From assembly GCA_024345305.1 (NCBI GenBank), contig BRON01000001.1:930001-994000 (forward strand): DNA of 64,000 nt. The letters are read 5' to 3'. Positions 1 to 10,782 of this stretch are shown here, piece by piece. The stretch is from Mrakia gelida. Its lineage: Eukaryota > Basidiomycota > Tremellomycetes > Cystofilobasidiales > Mrakiaceae. Both the position numbers and the translations under genes were made by a program. How positions within the stretch are numbered: the stretch's first letter is position 1; each line of letters opens with the position of its first letter. Under the pieces are notes generated by a model that saw only the letters and a list, made by a program, of their open reading frames with translations, was not told the DNA's origin and did not search any database.

Positions 1-214
1 TCTTCGTCGAGTTCGGTTGAGATAGGGAGATAGGGAGAAGGCAGTGGGTGAGGCTCGGTGGAAGACTTGGCCTTGAGATCTTGGGTGGGATGAGGAAGTC
101 GAGAAAGGGGGACAACGAGAACGAGAACCAAGACGCGCGACCGCTCCTTCTCTTTTCCTCCTCCCCCCATCGTTCTAGTCGTCAAGGTTCCTTTTATACA
201 AACATCCCAGCAAG

Positions 215-1115
215 CTATATAGCCGAGTTCGCTATCTGCACATCCCACCAACCCAAACGCAAGACCCAAACCAAACCAGCGTCAGCTCTCTCGTCTCGTC
301 TCTCCTCCTCCCACCTCAACTCGTCTCGTCTCTCCCCTCTCTCGTCGTCTCGACTCACCGGGTTCGCATGCACCGTCACGCTCTGCAACGTAATCTCCTG
401 CAGCGGTCTGCTCTTCGCGTTCACAGGCACCTTCTCCATGCTATCCAGCGTCGAGTCTGCTCCGTCGATGACCTTCCCTAGGATGGTGTACTTCCCATCG
501 AGCGAGGGCTGTTTGGCGTAGGTGATGAAGAACTGAGATTTGTTGGTGTCGACGCCTGAGTTGGCCATGGCTACGATGCCTCGGGTGTTGAACTGCGAGG
601 AGGAGAGGGGCGTGGGAGGGGGGTGAGCTTGGGTGAGAGAAGAGAAGGGAAGGAGGGAAGGGGAGGAGAGAGTCGAGCTGACCTTGAGCGTTGATCGAAC
701 TTCATCAGCGAAGGGACGGTTCCAGATGGATTGACCTCCTTTGCCTGTCCCTGTTGGGTCTCCAGTCTGGATCATGAAGTTCTTGATATTCCTGCAGATG
801 GCGCAAGGGCGGAGGAGGAGGAAAAAATGGGGAGGGAGAAGGAGGGTGTGAGCTCGAAGCTGAACGAGAGAGAGAAGAGGTGAGAGAGAGAGAGAGAGAC
901 TGACCGATGAAAGATGCATCCGTCGTATTGACCTGAAGCGCAGAGGGCGAGGAAGTTCTCGGCTGCTTTGGGAACAGCCTCGCAGAAGATTTCGATCTTG
1001 AGATCACCGTGGGAGGAGTGAAGAGTCACAGACTGAGAAGAAGGGAAGGAGGAGAGCTCGTTAGCGATGAGGATGGGCAGAGAGCGAAGTTTCGAGGGCA
1101 AGAGAACCGAACCAT
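215..1115 (-). CDS. PPIL3: PPIL3-like cyclophilin (peptidyl-prolyl cis-trans isomerase)
   Basis: Catalyses proline cis-trans isomerisation; PPIL3 proteins are spliceosome-associated in other eukaryotes (family knowledge). The spliced model is 164 residues, close to the family's ~161. It starts MSVTLHSSHGDLKIEIF, keeps ENFLALCASGQYDGCIFHR, then FMIQTGDPTGTGKGG, the active-site-like SQFFITYAKQPSLDGKYT and VFGK-equivalent ILGKVIDG, and ends near VTVHANP. Exons (minus): 1115-1113, 1032-905, 791-683, 592-359, 235-215. The first exon is just the ATG, followed by a GTTCGG donor; this start is chosen because the family begins exactly MSVTLH and the acceptor lies directly before the Ser codon. The last exon adds only seven codons to the stop. 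Divergent from the membrane-protein gene at 1854. Confidence 0.87.
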
Positions 1116-1853
1116 AGAGAAGAGGAGATGGACGCGATGCGATAGATTTCGAGAGCGGGTGGATGAGAGCTTGTAGTTTTGTGAGAGAAGGGAAGGGGTC
1201 GCGAAGGCAGAGGTCGAAGGCGTTGAAGGTCAGCTTTCGAGCTCGTCGACTTCTTCTTCTCTCACTCCGCCACAAGGCTTTTTTGACGAAATCTCTATAT
1301 CTTCTGTTCGAGCGGAATCCTCGATAGTCGATCTACCCTCACACAGCCTCGGTGCAACGTTTCGACCCTCCCTCGACCTTCCTCCCCTTCCTCCCCTCCT
1401 TCCTCCATCTACTCTGGCCCAGCTCGTCAATCGCCAGCACAGACCTGCACCTGTCTCTGATGACCAGCTGACGGTGTTTGCTTCCGAAATCTTTCTTCCG
1501 GCTATATGACTTGCTCGCTGAGAGTTCTTCCTTCAAATGAAGCTCTCGATCGATCTCGCTGAAACCGACTTCTGCTTTCTTACTTCAGTGAGCGTCGAAC
1601 GAAGCTGACCTTCCTTCGACCATCACAAACCCAGCTGGACCCTCTTTCCCTGCCACGATCTCTCTTGTCCAGTCCAGTATCAAATCCGCTCCCTCCTTCG
1701 AAACCCGGACGCTCTGGCACCCCCCAGTTCTCGCCTCGCGAAGGAAACAAAGGGTGAGCTCTTCGAATCGCTTCCTCCCTCCTTCCTCCCTTCTCAAGCT
1801 GACTTCCGCCCTTCTTCTCCTTCTGCCTTCTACAGGCTCTCTAGCTCACGAAC
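1116..1853. promoter_or_regulatory. divergent intergenic region
   Basis: Upstream sequence shared by the cyclophilin (minus) and the first DUF6534 gene (plus). I see pyrimidine-rich stretches and no coding exon that chains into a longer frame. Confidence 0.4.
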
Positions 1854-4461
1854 ATGAGCACCTTTGATGCGAGATCGATCTCGCCCTCCTACGACGTCAC
1901 AGCAAGTTTTCCTCCTGCATTCTGGCCTCCTGGGATCTCTCGCACTTTCCTCGTCCCCATCCTCTTCGCCAACGCCGTCTCCTACGTGCTCCTCGGATCT
2001 CCCATCGTTCAAGTAAGTACTAGTGTTTTCTCTGTCGGTCTTAGCCACTTCTCAACGATGTAGAGAACAAGGAAGGGAAGGTTGGAAACGTGTGTTTGAC
2101 CGCGTCGTCGCGAGGACTCCCGATGAGACCCTTCGTCCGGCTCTCTTCCTCTTCTTTTTCTGTCTCTGGGAAGGGGATCTAAATGAAGGCTCAGACTAAC
2201 ACTCCTCATCCTCTTGTCTGTTCAGATCCTCTACTACATTCGCAAGTACAAAAAGGACAAGCTTCGGACGCGTATCGTCGTTGCTTTTCTCCTCGTCGCC
2301 AACCTCGCTCAAGCAGGCTCTCAGCTCGCTCGAGACATCGTCACACTCGGCTTGGGATTTGGAGATTGGAGAGAGCTGGGAGATTTCCACTCAAGTACGT
2401 CTGTCGAAGGTTTCTCGATTATCGCTCGTCTCTCCGACTCTCGGTTGACGCGTCGCTGACCTTTCCTCCCTTCCCGCTCTTTTTCCTCCCCACCCGTCCT
2501 CAGGAGCTCAAGACTTCATCACACCAGTTCTGTGAGCCAAAGCGGACTCATCTCTGCCTTCTCCGACGGTAGCTACTCTCCTGACCCGACGACGAGCTGA
2601 CCATCGTTCATTCTTCTCCCTTTTTTGTTCGCGCTACCCAGCTCCGTCATCATCATCTCGACGAGTCAATCAGTCATCGCCATCCGATCTTACCTCTTCT
2701 GTCGCTCGATGTCAGTCGGATCGACCTCAAAACTCGTCGTCGCTTGGGCCTTCGCTCGAGCTGTCCTCATCCTCGGATCGTTGGCCTTTGGAATTGGTGC
2801 CATCATCTCGGAGTTCTCCTACCCCAACCTCTTTCTTCTGGGAGCCGTCAACTATGTCAGCGACGTCGGAAGGAGCACGTACGTCCCTTTCAGCTATTGA
2901 TCTCCTCCTCAAATCGAACGCGTCCGATCCATCTCTGACCGCGCCTTCTCTCGAGTAGCTTTCCCCTGTGCGAGATGATGTGGCTCTTGATGGGCACAGT
3001 CGCAGATATCTCCATCGCGTGGTCCATGTATGCTGATGCTCGCCGTGCCAAGGTCAGTACAAACACGAGGTCTCTTCTCCTCGTTCTCGTCTCGAGTCTC
3101 GACGCGTCTTTTTGACTCCCTTTTCCGCGCGATTGCTTCCCTCTCCCGGATCAGACGGGCTACGGAACATCATCGGACTCCTTCCTACAAATCCTCATCA
3201 ACGTCTCTCTCAGATGTGGAGTCATTCTCACCGTGTGAGTCTCTCCCTCCTCGTTTTGGTTCGGAACGCGACTTTTGTCCCCCTCTTCAGTCCCTCGAGG
3301 GTCGAGTTACTCACAGCCTCTTCTTCGAAACCTTCCTCTAGTGTCCAAACAGTTCTCAGCTGCCTCTAATTCGCCGATTCTCCAGTGTTCGTTCCTTCCC
3401 CTTCCTCGGACTCCCTCCCTTCGACTCAGGCCCAACTGAACTGCTTCTCGCCTCTTCGTCTTTTTTTTCTTCACAGATGGGCCGACGCAGCACACTCGAT
3501 CCTCCCGCGAGTCTCTTCCCTCACGGTCCTTTACTCGATCACTTCCCCTCGCGAGGCCTACCGAGCATTCCTAGTGCAGCAAGAACGACGACGCGAGGAA
3601 GCTGAAGCTTCGCTCGACCAGCGTTCCGGCGCTTCGCTATCGGCTTCGAGGATCACCCACTCGAACGGGAACGGAGGTCGACGAGGGACATCATCTCCTC
3701 CAACGGAAGGAAGGTCGTCTCGAGGATCATCAGGAGGAGGGACGAGGAAGTGGAGAGGGCTGAGGCTTTCGTTTCTTGGACTCGCGGGAGGGAAGAAGAG
3801 GAGAACGTCTCGCTTGCCTGACGAAGAGGCTGGTCGCGTACGGAGAGAAGAGAAGGGTCGAGGAGGGATATAGGCAGGACGAAGTGGGGTCTGAGATGGA
3901 AGAGGGGATGGCGATGGAGGAGAGAACGAGGACAGCAGGGAGAGGAGGCGCGGGAGGTCGCGTCGTCCCAGGCGCGAGATCAGTCACAGTTCAAACTACG
4001 TCGGTCATCTCTGTGGAGCGAGTCGAGGAGGAAGGAGAGGAGCGGCTAGGGAACTCCGTAGTGAGTATCTCGAACATCTTCTTCTCTCTCCCCTGCTCGC
4101 AGCCTTGTCTTCGCCGTTCTGACCTTGCTCGCTCCTTTTCGTCGCTCTCCTTCTTCCTTTACTCTTTCCTCAGACCGTCGAAGGTTTTCGCTCCTTTCCC
4201 TCTCGTCCTCGGCACAACCGTCACCTCATCCGACTTTCCTTCGACAGCCTCTCTCGTGAGATCCCTTCCAAACGACCACAACCAAGTCGAACCAACTCGG
4301 ATCCACAAGCTCATGATCATCGACCTCCCCCATCCCCCTCCTCTCGTCCGCCGCCGCCCAACTTCATCGACTCCTTTCCGTCACGGCCGACAGTAACAAC
4401 ATCACTTGGAGCGTACGATGAGGCGATGGTGGACGAGATGTTCGATCTCGGGAAGCTTTGA
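1854..4461 (+). CDS. DUF6534-type seven-helix membrane protein, copy 1 (in-frame stop, possibly decaying)
   Basis: First of three tandem paralogues. Family function is unknown; DUF6534 proteins are basidiomycete-expanded integral membrane proteins with seven predicted helices. Exons: 1854-2012, 2226-2394, 2504-2531, 2642-2878, 2959-3052, 3155-3234, 3332/3-3377 region, 3477-3837, 3878-4060, 4174-4461. Exons 2-6 have the same lengths (169, 28, 237, 94, 80 nt) as copy 2. In the 45-nt exon 7 the Tyr codon of the LYFAD motif is TAA (3367-3369), which would end the protein at about 264 residues. Skipping that exon keeps frame. In exon 8 the tail only stays open if a 40-nt intron (3838-3877) is removed. 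The final exon is intact and ends with a conserved EAMVDEMFDL, so the downstream part still looks constrained. Either a recently disabled gene or one using exon skipping. Confidence 0.72.
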
Positions 4462-5108
4462 TTTGATCCTCACCCTGGCTCGACGCGTTCGTATCGATTT
4501 GGTCGGTTCTTCTTTTGCTTGTGTTCGTGTTTACGATTTTACGAGATGTTGCGATAGAGTGAGCGTCTGGGTCTGGTGATCAGAGATAGCTGCCGGAAAG
4601 GGCAAACGAGTTGGGCTGGGGAGAGGGAGGAGGGGACAAGGAAACGCGAGCTCGACGTCCGACTGCTCGCGTCGGAGAGCGGCCTCTGCACACATTTTTC
4701 TTCTTCTTGAAAGTCGCGAGAGAAATCACAGAGTGAAGATTTTCATGTGGTGTGATGAACATCCCTCTCGGTTGAAGTTCTTTCCCTCTTGACCAAACAA
4801 CCTTCATCGAGCTTGCGCGCTGAGACCTTCTGATCGCCTCGTTGTCTGAGCTTCTTTTCCTTCGCCCACCAACGGCCACGAGCACCCTCCCTTCACTCTT
4901 CCGCACGTCTCCATACCGTCCTACTCTCTGCATCCGCAAGACGACGTCGCAGCGAGAGCGGAATCTACAGGTCTCTCGTTACCTCAAAGGTGAGCTCAAA
5001 CACTCCTTCCGTCCTCCTTCCTTCTTGTTTCTCGAGCTCACCTTCTCTTCTCCTCCCTTCTTTTGCTCCCCCTTTTCTCTGCTCAGAGCACGTACACATC
5101 AGTAGCTC
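4462..5108. other. intergenic, DUF6534 copy 1 to copy 2
   Basis: Downstream region of copy 1 and leader of copy 2. No exon could be chained; nothing else recognised. Confidence 0.3.
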
Positions 5109-7675
5109 ATGGCCTCCAGTGCTATCACCTCCTCCTCGACGTCGTTCGAGATTCCTGAGCCGTTCTGGCCAGATGGTCTTGATCGTGGACTTCTCGTACC
5201 CGTCCTACTAGCCAACGCTGTCTCCTACGTCCTCCTCGGGTCTCTCATCGTTCAGGTCAGTCTTTCATAGCTTCCCCACTCTCTGGGTCTCCCCAGAGTG
5301 TAGCCTTTTGGCGGAAAGAAGGTGGAACCATCGACGAGGCGAAACGAAACAGCCCCGCCTCGCCCTCAACGCTTCTCCTTCCTCAGCCTCTGCCAGCTGT
5401 AGAAGGATCTGTGCATCATCTCTCATACTGACGTGAGACCTCCTATTCGATTCTCAGATCCTCTACTATACTCGCAAATACAAGAAGGATCCGCTGCTGA
5501 TGCGGGCAACGATTTGGATCCTCCTCGCCGCCAACATCGTCCAAGCAGGATCCCAGCTCGCTCGAGATATCGTGATTCTAGGTCTAGGCTTTGGGGATTG
5601 GAGGAATCTGGGAGACTTTCACTCGAGTGAGTCCGTCTTCTTTCGTTTCCCCGTCCTTTCACCTTCCCTTCCTTTCGTCGCCCTTTCCTCTCCTTCGTCA
5701 ACCTCGAACTGACCTCTCGCTTCCACCTCTGCCTCCGCTCTTCGTCTCATAGGAAGCCAAGACTTCATCCTTCCCGTCTTGTGAGTCAATCATCGAGCCC
5801 TCTCTTACGCCGCTGTCTACAGCTCGCACTGACCCCCTCGTTCTCTGCCTCGGTCGCTTCGCGTCGTCCCTCTCTGTCTTCCCTCGCCCGCCTCAGCTCC
5901 GTCCTCATCATCTCCGCGAGCCAATCCATCATCGCCACTCGGTCCTACCTCTTCTGTCGCTCCCTGGCCGCTGGACGAACCTCCAAGATGGTCATCGCTT
6001 GGTGCACTTGGAAGGCTGCTTTGATCCTGGCGAGTCTTGCGTTCGGCATAGGTGCCATTGTCTCCGAGTTCCAGTACGCGAACTTGTTCGTTCTAGGATC
6101 GGTGAACTCTGTGAGGGATATTGGGAAGAGCACGTACGTCGTACCTTTCACTCTTGATCGTCCGCTCGAACCGAAGCGCGTCGCTGAACCGACTTCATTT
6201 CGTTTAGCTTTCCTTTGTGTGAGATGTGCTGGTTGCTTTTTGGGACTGTAGCCGACCTCTCTATCGTGTGGTCCATGTTCTCGGACGCTAGGAAAGCGCG
6301 GGTGAGTCGAGAAGGTTTTTCAGTGAACGTGCAGCTCATGCGCGTCGAAATCGAGCTCGAGTTCAGCTCTCGACGCGTCTAACTCCCTTATCCGCGCCGT
6401 TTTCTTCCTTCTTCTTCGAACAGACGGGATACAAGACTTCCTCGGACTCTTTCCTCTCGGTTCTCATCGGTGTATCTCTCAGATGTGGTTTCATTCTCGC
6501 TCTGTGAGTCTCGTTTCAAAGCTCGACGCGTCTCCCCTTTCCCCGTGTGTCGCTCGCCCGTTGCTCATTCTCTCCAACTCTCGCTCTCACAGAACTCAAA
6601 CCCTTCTAAACATCCTCTACTTTGCCGACTCTCCGACGTAGCTACTCTCTCTCTTCTGTCCCCTTCGAAGCTTTACTTCGCGTTCGAGCTGACTCACCTC
6701 CTCTCCCCGCCTCTTCCTCCTCCTCTTTTCATCTTTCCAGCTGGGCCGACGCAGCTCACTCCGTCCTTCCTCGGGTCTCTTCCCTCACCGTTATCTACTC
6801 CATCACCTCCCCTCGAGAAGCGTACCGCGCTTTTCTCCGACAAGAAGAACGACGAGCCGACCACGCCCTCAACTCGTTCGACCGCCAAACAGGAACGTCG
6901 GCCACCGGGGTAGGAGGAACCAACTCGAGCGGCAGTGGGACTCGAGGAGAATCGTTGGGATGCTCGAGAGTGAGGTCGGTGAAGAAGGCTGTAGGAGGAG
7001 CGATGAAGAAGGGCGGAGGTTGGAGGAGATCGTTGCTTGGAGCTGGAGGAGCGAAGAAGCCCAAGACTTCTCGAGGGGTGGGTGACGAGGAGGAGGGGTG
7101 GTCAAAAGTAGAGAGGGGAGATAACGAGGAGGGGCCTGGAGAGCTTCTGGACGGGGAGGACGGGATGATGATGGAGCAGCGAGTCGTCGGGACGCGAGGA
7201 GGTCTCGGTGGTGGGCCGAACGTCGCCACAACGACTGTGATCTCCGTGGAGAGAGTGGAAGAGGAGGGAGAGGAGAGATTGGGGAATACCATCGTGAGTC
7301 CTTCCGGTCCTTCAGCCGATTCGCGTCGCCGTCTCTCTTCTTTGCGCGCGCTATTCTGACCTCTTGCCTTCGACGCGTCTCCCTCTTCTTTCCCCTCAGA
7401 CCATCGAGTCCCTCCATCATTTACCCCATCCGCATCACAACCAGAATCGTCACCTCCTTCGACTCTCCTCCAGCAGTCTTCGTCGCGACCGATCCAAGCA
7501 ATCTTCCCGCTCAAGTCAAACCACGTCCGACCCTCACCCCCTTCGATCTCCTTCCTCTCATCCCTCTCCGAACTTTTTGGACTCTTTCCCCTCCCGCCCA
7601 ACGGTCACCTCCTCAATTGGAACCTACGACGAGGCCATGGTCGACGAGATGTTCGATCTCACGGTGAGGACTTGA
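5109..7675 (+). CDS. DUF6534-type seven-helix membrane protein, copy 2
   Basis: Intact 542-residue model of nine exons: 5109-5255, 5458-5626, 5753-5780, 5897-6133, 6208-6301, 6424-6503, 6593-6637, 6741-7293, 7400-7675; every junction keeps frame. Starts MASSAITSSS, then hydrophobic helices (VPVLLANAVSYVLLGSLIVQ), the YYTRKYKKD loop, the ADLSIVWSMFSDARKAR loop and the C-terminal LYSITSPREAYRAF, which corresponds to the family's short helix-7 loop ending in an Asn/Ser-Arg motif. A ~270-residue soluble acidic and Gly/Ser-rich tail follows, ending DSFPSRPTVTSSIGTYDEAM then VDEMFDL, shared with copy 1 and absent from copy 3. Likely a plasma or internal membrane protein; ligand and role unknown. 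A 20-nt T run lies downstream at 7925. Confidence 0.85.
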
Positions 7676-8338
7676 CCTCATCGCTCGCTTTCCTTTTTTT
7701 TCGCCCTCGCTCTGTACCTTTCGCATCTCATCATCTCACGTTTTAACGACCGTCTTATCTCCATCCTTTGCATGTCTCTTATCCGTTTATCTGTCAATTC
7801 AGTGGTTCACTCTCTCTTCAGCGAGCAGGCTGCTCGCGTCTTCGTTCCAGTCGCGTCGCGTCGCGAGTCGGCCGACTCTTGTTTGTTGTTGGTTTGTGAC
7901 GAGATTTCGCTTCGATCTGCCTAGTTTTTTTTTTTTTTTTTTTTCGTCCTGTCGACCTTCTCGTCGGCTCTCTACTTTTATCGGAAAACCTTCACTCGGT
8001 TCTTTGGCCTCGCCTTGAATCTTCTGGATCTGCGGAAGCCTTGGCAGATCGAGCTGAGACCTCGACGTCCTTGCTTCGATGAGGTCGAGGTCCTGTTCAA
8101 GCTCTTCAAACCACCACAACAACAACCACAAACTCTCCGAGCTCCGAATCACAGTCTCATATACCCTAGATCTCCAACACTACAACAGGAAGATTCTCGC
8201 TGGCTTCGGAAGGACGCTGCAGCAAGGACAAGAAACGAACGAGGTGAGCTCGCCAGACTCCTTCCCTGCCCTTTTCTCCTTTCCTTCTCAAGCTGACCTC
8301 CTTCTCTTGTCTCTTTCTGGTCTCTCTCTAGACCTTTC
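7676..8338. other. intergenic with T20 tract
   Basis: Between DUF6534 copies 2 and 3. Holds a run of 20 T at 7925-7944 and no exon that chains to a longer frame. Confidence 0.4.
7925..7944 (+). repeat. poly-T tract (20 T)
   Basis: Uninterrupted run of 20 T between DUF6534 copies 2 and 3, about 250 bp after the copy 2 stop. Confidence 0.8.
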
Positions 8339-10534
8339 ATGGCCTTCGGTACCGCTACCTCTCTAGAAGTTCTCGACTTCCCTCCATTCTTCTGGCCTGA
8401 GGTGAGCTTCGTCTCCTTCGCGGATCGATCGAGTCGAGTCCTGAGCTCACCTTTCCTTCTTCTTCTTGCCTCAGGGTTTGGATCGTGACCTCCTCGTTCC
8501 AATTCTCTTGTCGAACGCTCTATCCTACATCCTCCTTGGCTGTCTTCTGGTTCAGGTCAGTCTTTCACATCCCCCAAAACGAGACGCAGGACAAACGAAA
8601 AGAAGAACGCCGTCGACGGTCCTCCTCTTTGCTTCGCTCTTCGCTCGTCGACCCACAGTGTTCGATGCTCCTGAACTGACTCAAGACTCCTCCCTGCTAT
8701 TCTTTAATTTCTCTTCAATTGCCTTCGACGATGGCAGATCTCGGCATACCTCCGACGCTACAAGAAAGATCCGATACGAACGCGGCTCTCGATTTGGACG
8801 TTGCTCGTCCTCAACCTCACTCACGCCGCTGCACAGATTGCTCGAGACGTCGTGGTTCTGGCAATAGGGTTCGGAGATTGGAAGAAGTGGGGAGACTTTC
8901 ACTCACGTGCGTATGTAGCCCCTTTGGCTGCTTCCCTCACGTTGCTCGAGCTTCGTCGCGCGACGGCGTCCTGACTCCCTCCCGTCGTCTTGTGTGTCGC
9001 TCCACAGGACCTCAAGACTTCATCATGACCGTTTGGTGAGTATCACGTCTACTCTTCTTCAAACTCCAAACCTGTTATCTCATTCAGCCTTGGGTGGTGA
9101 GGAAACATCGATCTAATCTCCTTGTTGATCTCGGCTCCTCGTCTTTCCCTCGTCCTCCTCCCATCTCTCTTTTGTCTTTTATCACCCCTGCAGCTCCGTC
9201 CTTATCATCTCCACCAGCCAAGGAATCATCGCTACGAGATCCTATCTCTTCGCTCGCTCCTTCGCCGTTGGACGACTTCGCCTCACGGACCTCGCGTGGC
9301 CAATTCTCAACGCCGTCCTCGTCGCGTCGAGTACCGCGTTCGGTCTGGGTGCGATCATTGCTGCCGGAACGCTCTTCGATAACCTTTTCGACCTGGACAA
9401 GGAGAACAGCCTCAAACTCATTGCCACGAAGCCGCACCCCCTCTGCGAGATGATGTGGCTCTCGGTCGGCACTCTGGCGGATCTCTCGATCGCCTGGTGT
9501 ATGTGGAACGACGCGAGAAAAGCGAAGGTGAGTAGTGCTCAGAAGAGAGGGAGGAGGAGATGGCGGTGAGGGGGGGAATGTTCGTCTCGAAGACTCCTCG
9601 CGTCTCGTTCTTCTCGCTCACGTCGACGCTTGACGTTCACAGACAGGATTCAAGACCTCATCGGACTCTGTACTCCAAGGACTCATCAACGCTGCAGTCA
9701 GGTGCGGGGTGATTCTAGCGATGTGAGTCCAAGACCTCAAGACGCGACGCGTCCTCGCTTGATGCCTGACGCTCCGTCCTTCTTCTGCTCACCTCCTTCT
9801 TCCGTGTATCTCACGCATTAGCGTTCAAACCATCCTCAACATTCTCTACTTCGCCGATACTCCAACGTTCGTCTTCGCTTCTCCCTCGTTCGACTCCGCG
9901 ACCCCTCGCTTCTTCTTCGTCGCACTCAAACTCACTTCCCTTTCCTTTCTCTCTCTCCCCAACCAGCTGGGCCGACGGAGCGCACGCCACCCTTCCTCGA
10001 GTCTCCTCCCTCACCGTCATCTACTCCATCCTCTCCCCTCGAGAAGCCTACCGAGCTTTCTTGCGTCAAGAATCGCATCGAGCGGAAATCGCCAACAGCT
10101 CCTTCGAACGCCATAGGAAGACACCCCCGAACTCACCTGGCGGCAGAAATCGATCCATCGGAGGAAGAAGATCGTCGAAAGATGGGGATCCGATCGGGGG
10201 AACGAGAGGAAGAGGGGCGAAGGCTTCGCTCATCGTTCGTCTCGGAGGTTCGAGACGAGGGAGGAACGGTGGAGCGAGACTGGAGCGTAAGGAGATCACT
10301 TTGGAGGATGGGATTGGTGAAGGGAACGATGATGGCGGGCGTGACGGAGACTGGGTAGAGGAGGAGGAGGGAGGGATCTTGATGGAGGAGAGGAGCGCGG
10401 GAGGAGGGAGTGGGAGGAAAGAGGACGGGACGGATTCAGTGAAGAAGATATCGGCCAACTCTCAGATACCGTCGATCACGTACTCTGGAGAGGCTTCGGT
10501 GGAGAGGGAGGAACCGCTTGACTCGAGGTTATAG
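8339..10534 (+). CDS. DUF6534-type seven-helix membrane protein, copy 3
   Basis: Third tandem paralogue, 455 residues from eight exons: 8339-8401, 8475-8555, 8738-8906, 9008-9035, 9194-9527, 9643-9722, 9822-9866, 9967-10534. Starts MAFGTATSLEVLDFPPFFWP. Compared with copies 1 and 2 it has an extra intron after WPE in the first coding exon and has lost the intron between the 237- and 94-nt exons, which are fused into one 334-nt exon. The core loops are kept (LRRYKKDPIRTRLSIWTLL, MWLSVGTLADLSIAWCMWND, LYFADTPTWADGAH). The soluble tail is Ser/Arg/Gly-rich and ends at DSRL without the EAMVDEMFDL motif or the final exon of the other two copies. Function unknown. Confidence 0.84.
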
Positions 10535-10782
10535 CAGGAGATGGAGCTCGAAGAGGGGAACGCGATGAATTTTGTTTTCGTTTGTTTCGCTGTCTCGTCT
10601 TGTGTTCGTTCATTGTACTTTCATTATCGCTGCCTTCGAATTAGAGACGAGTCGTGTTAACATATATATCGCTACTGTACATACGCTATCAAGAAGACGG
10701 GAAGAGTGAGACTACAACGCAACGCGAAGTCAAAGAAAGTACAGCAATCCGACGCGACGCGAGCAGCAGCGGCCCTCTCCAC

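Noticed and set aside
6795..7601. 268-codon minus-strand frame
   Set aside because: Antisense to the tail exons of DUF6534 copy 2; the plus-strand frame is conserved with copies 1 and 3.
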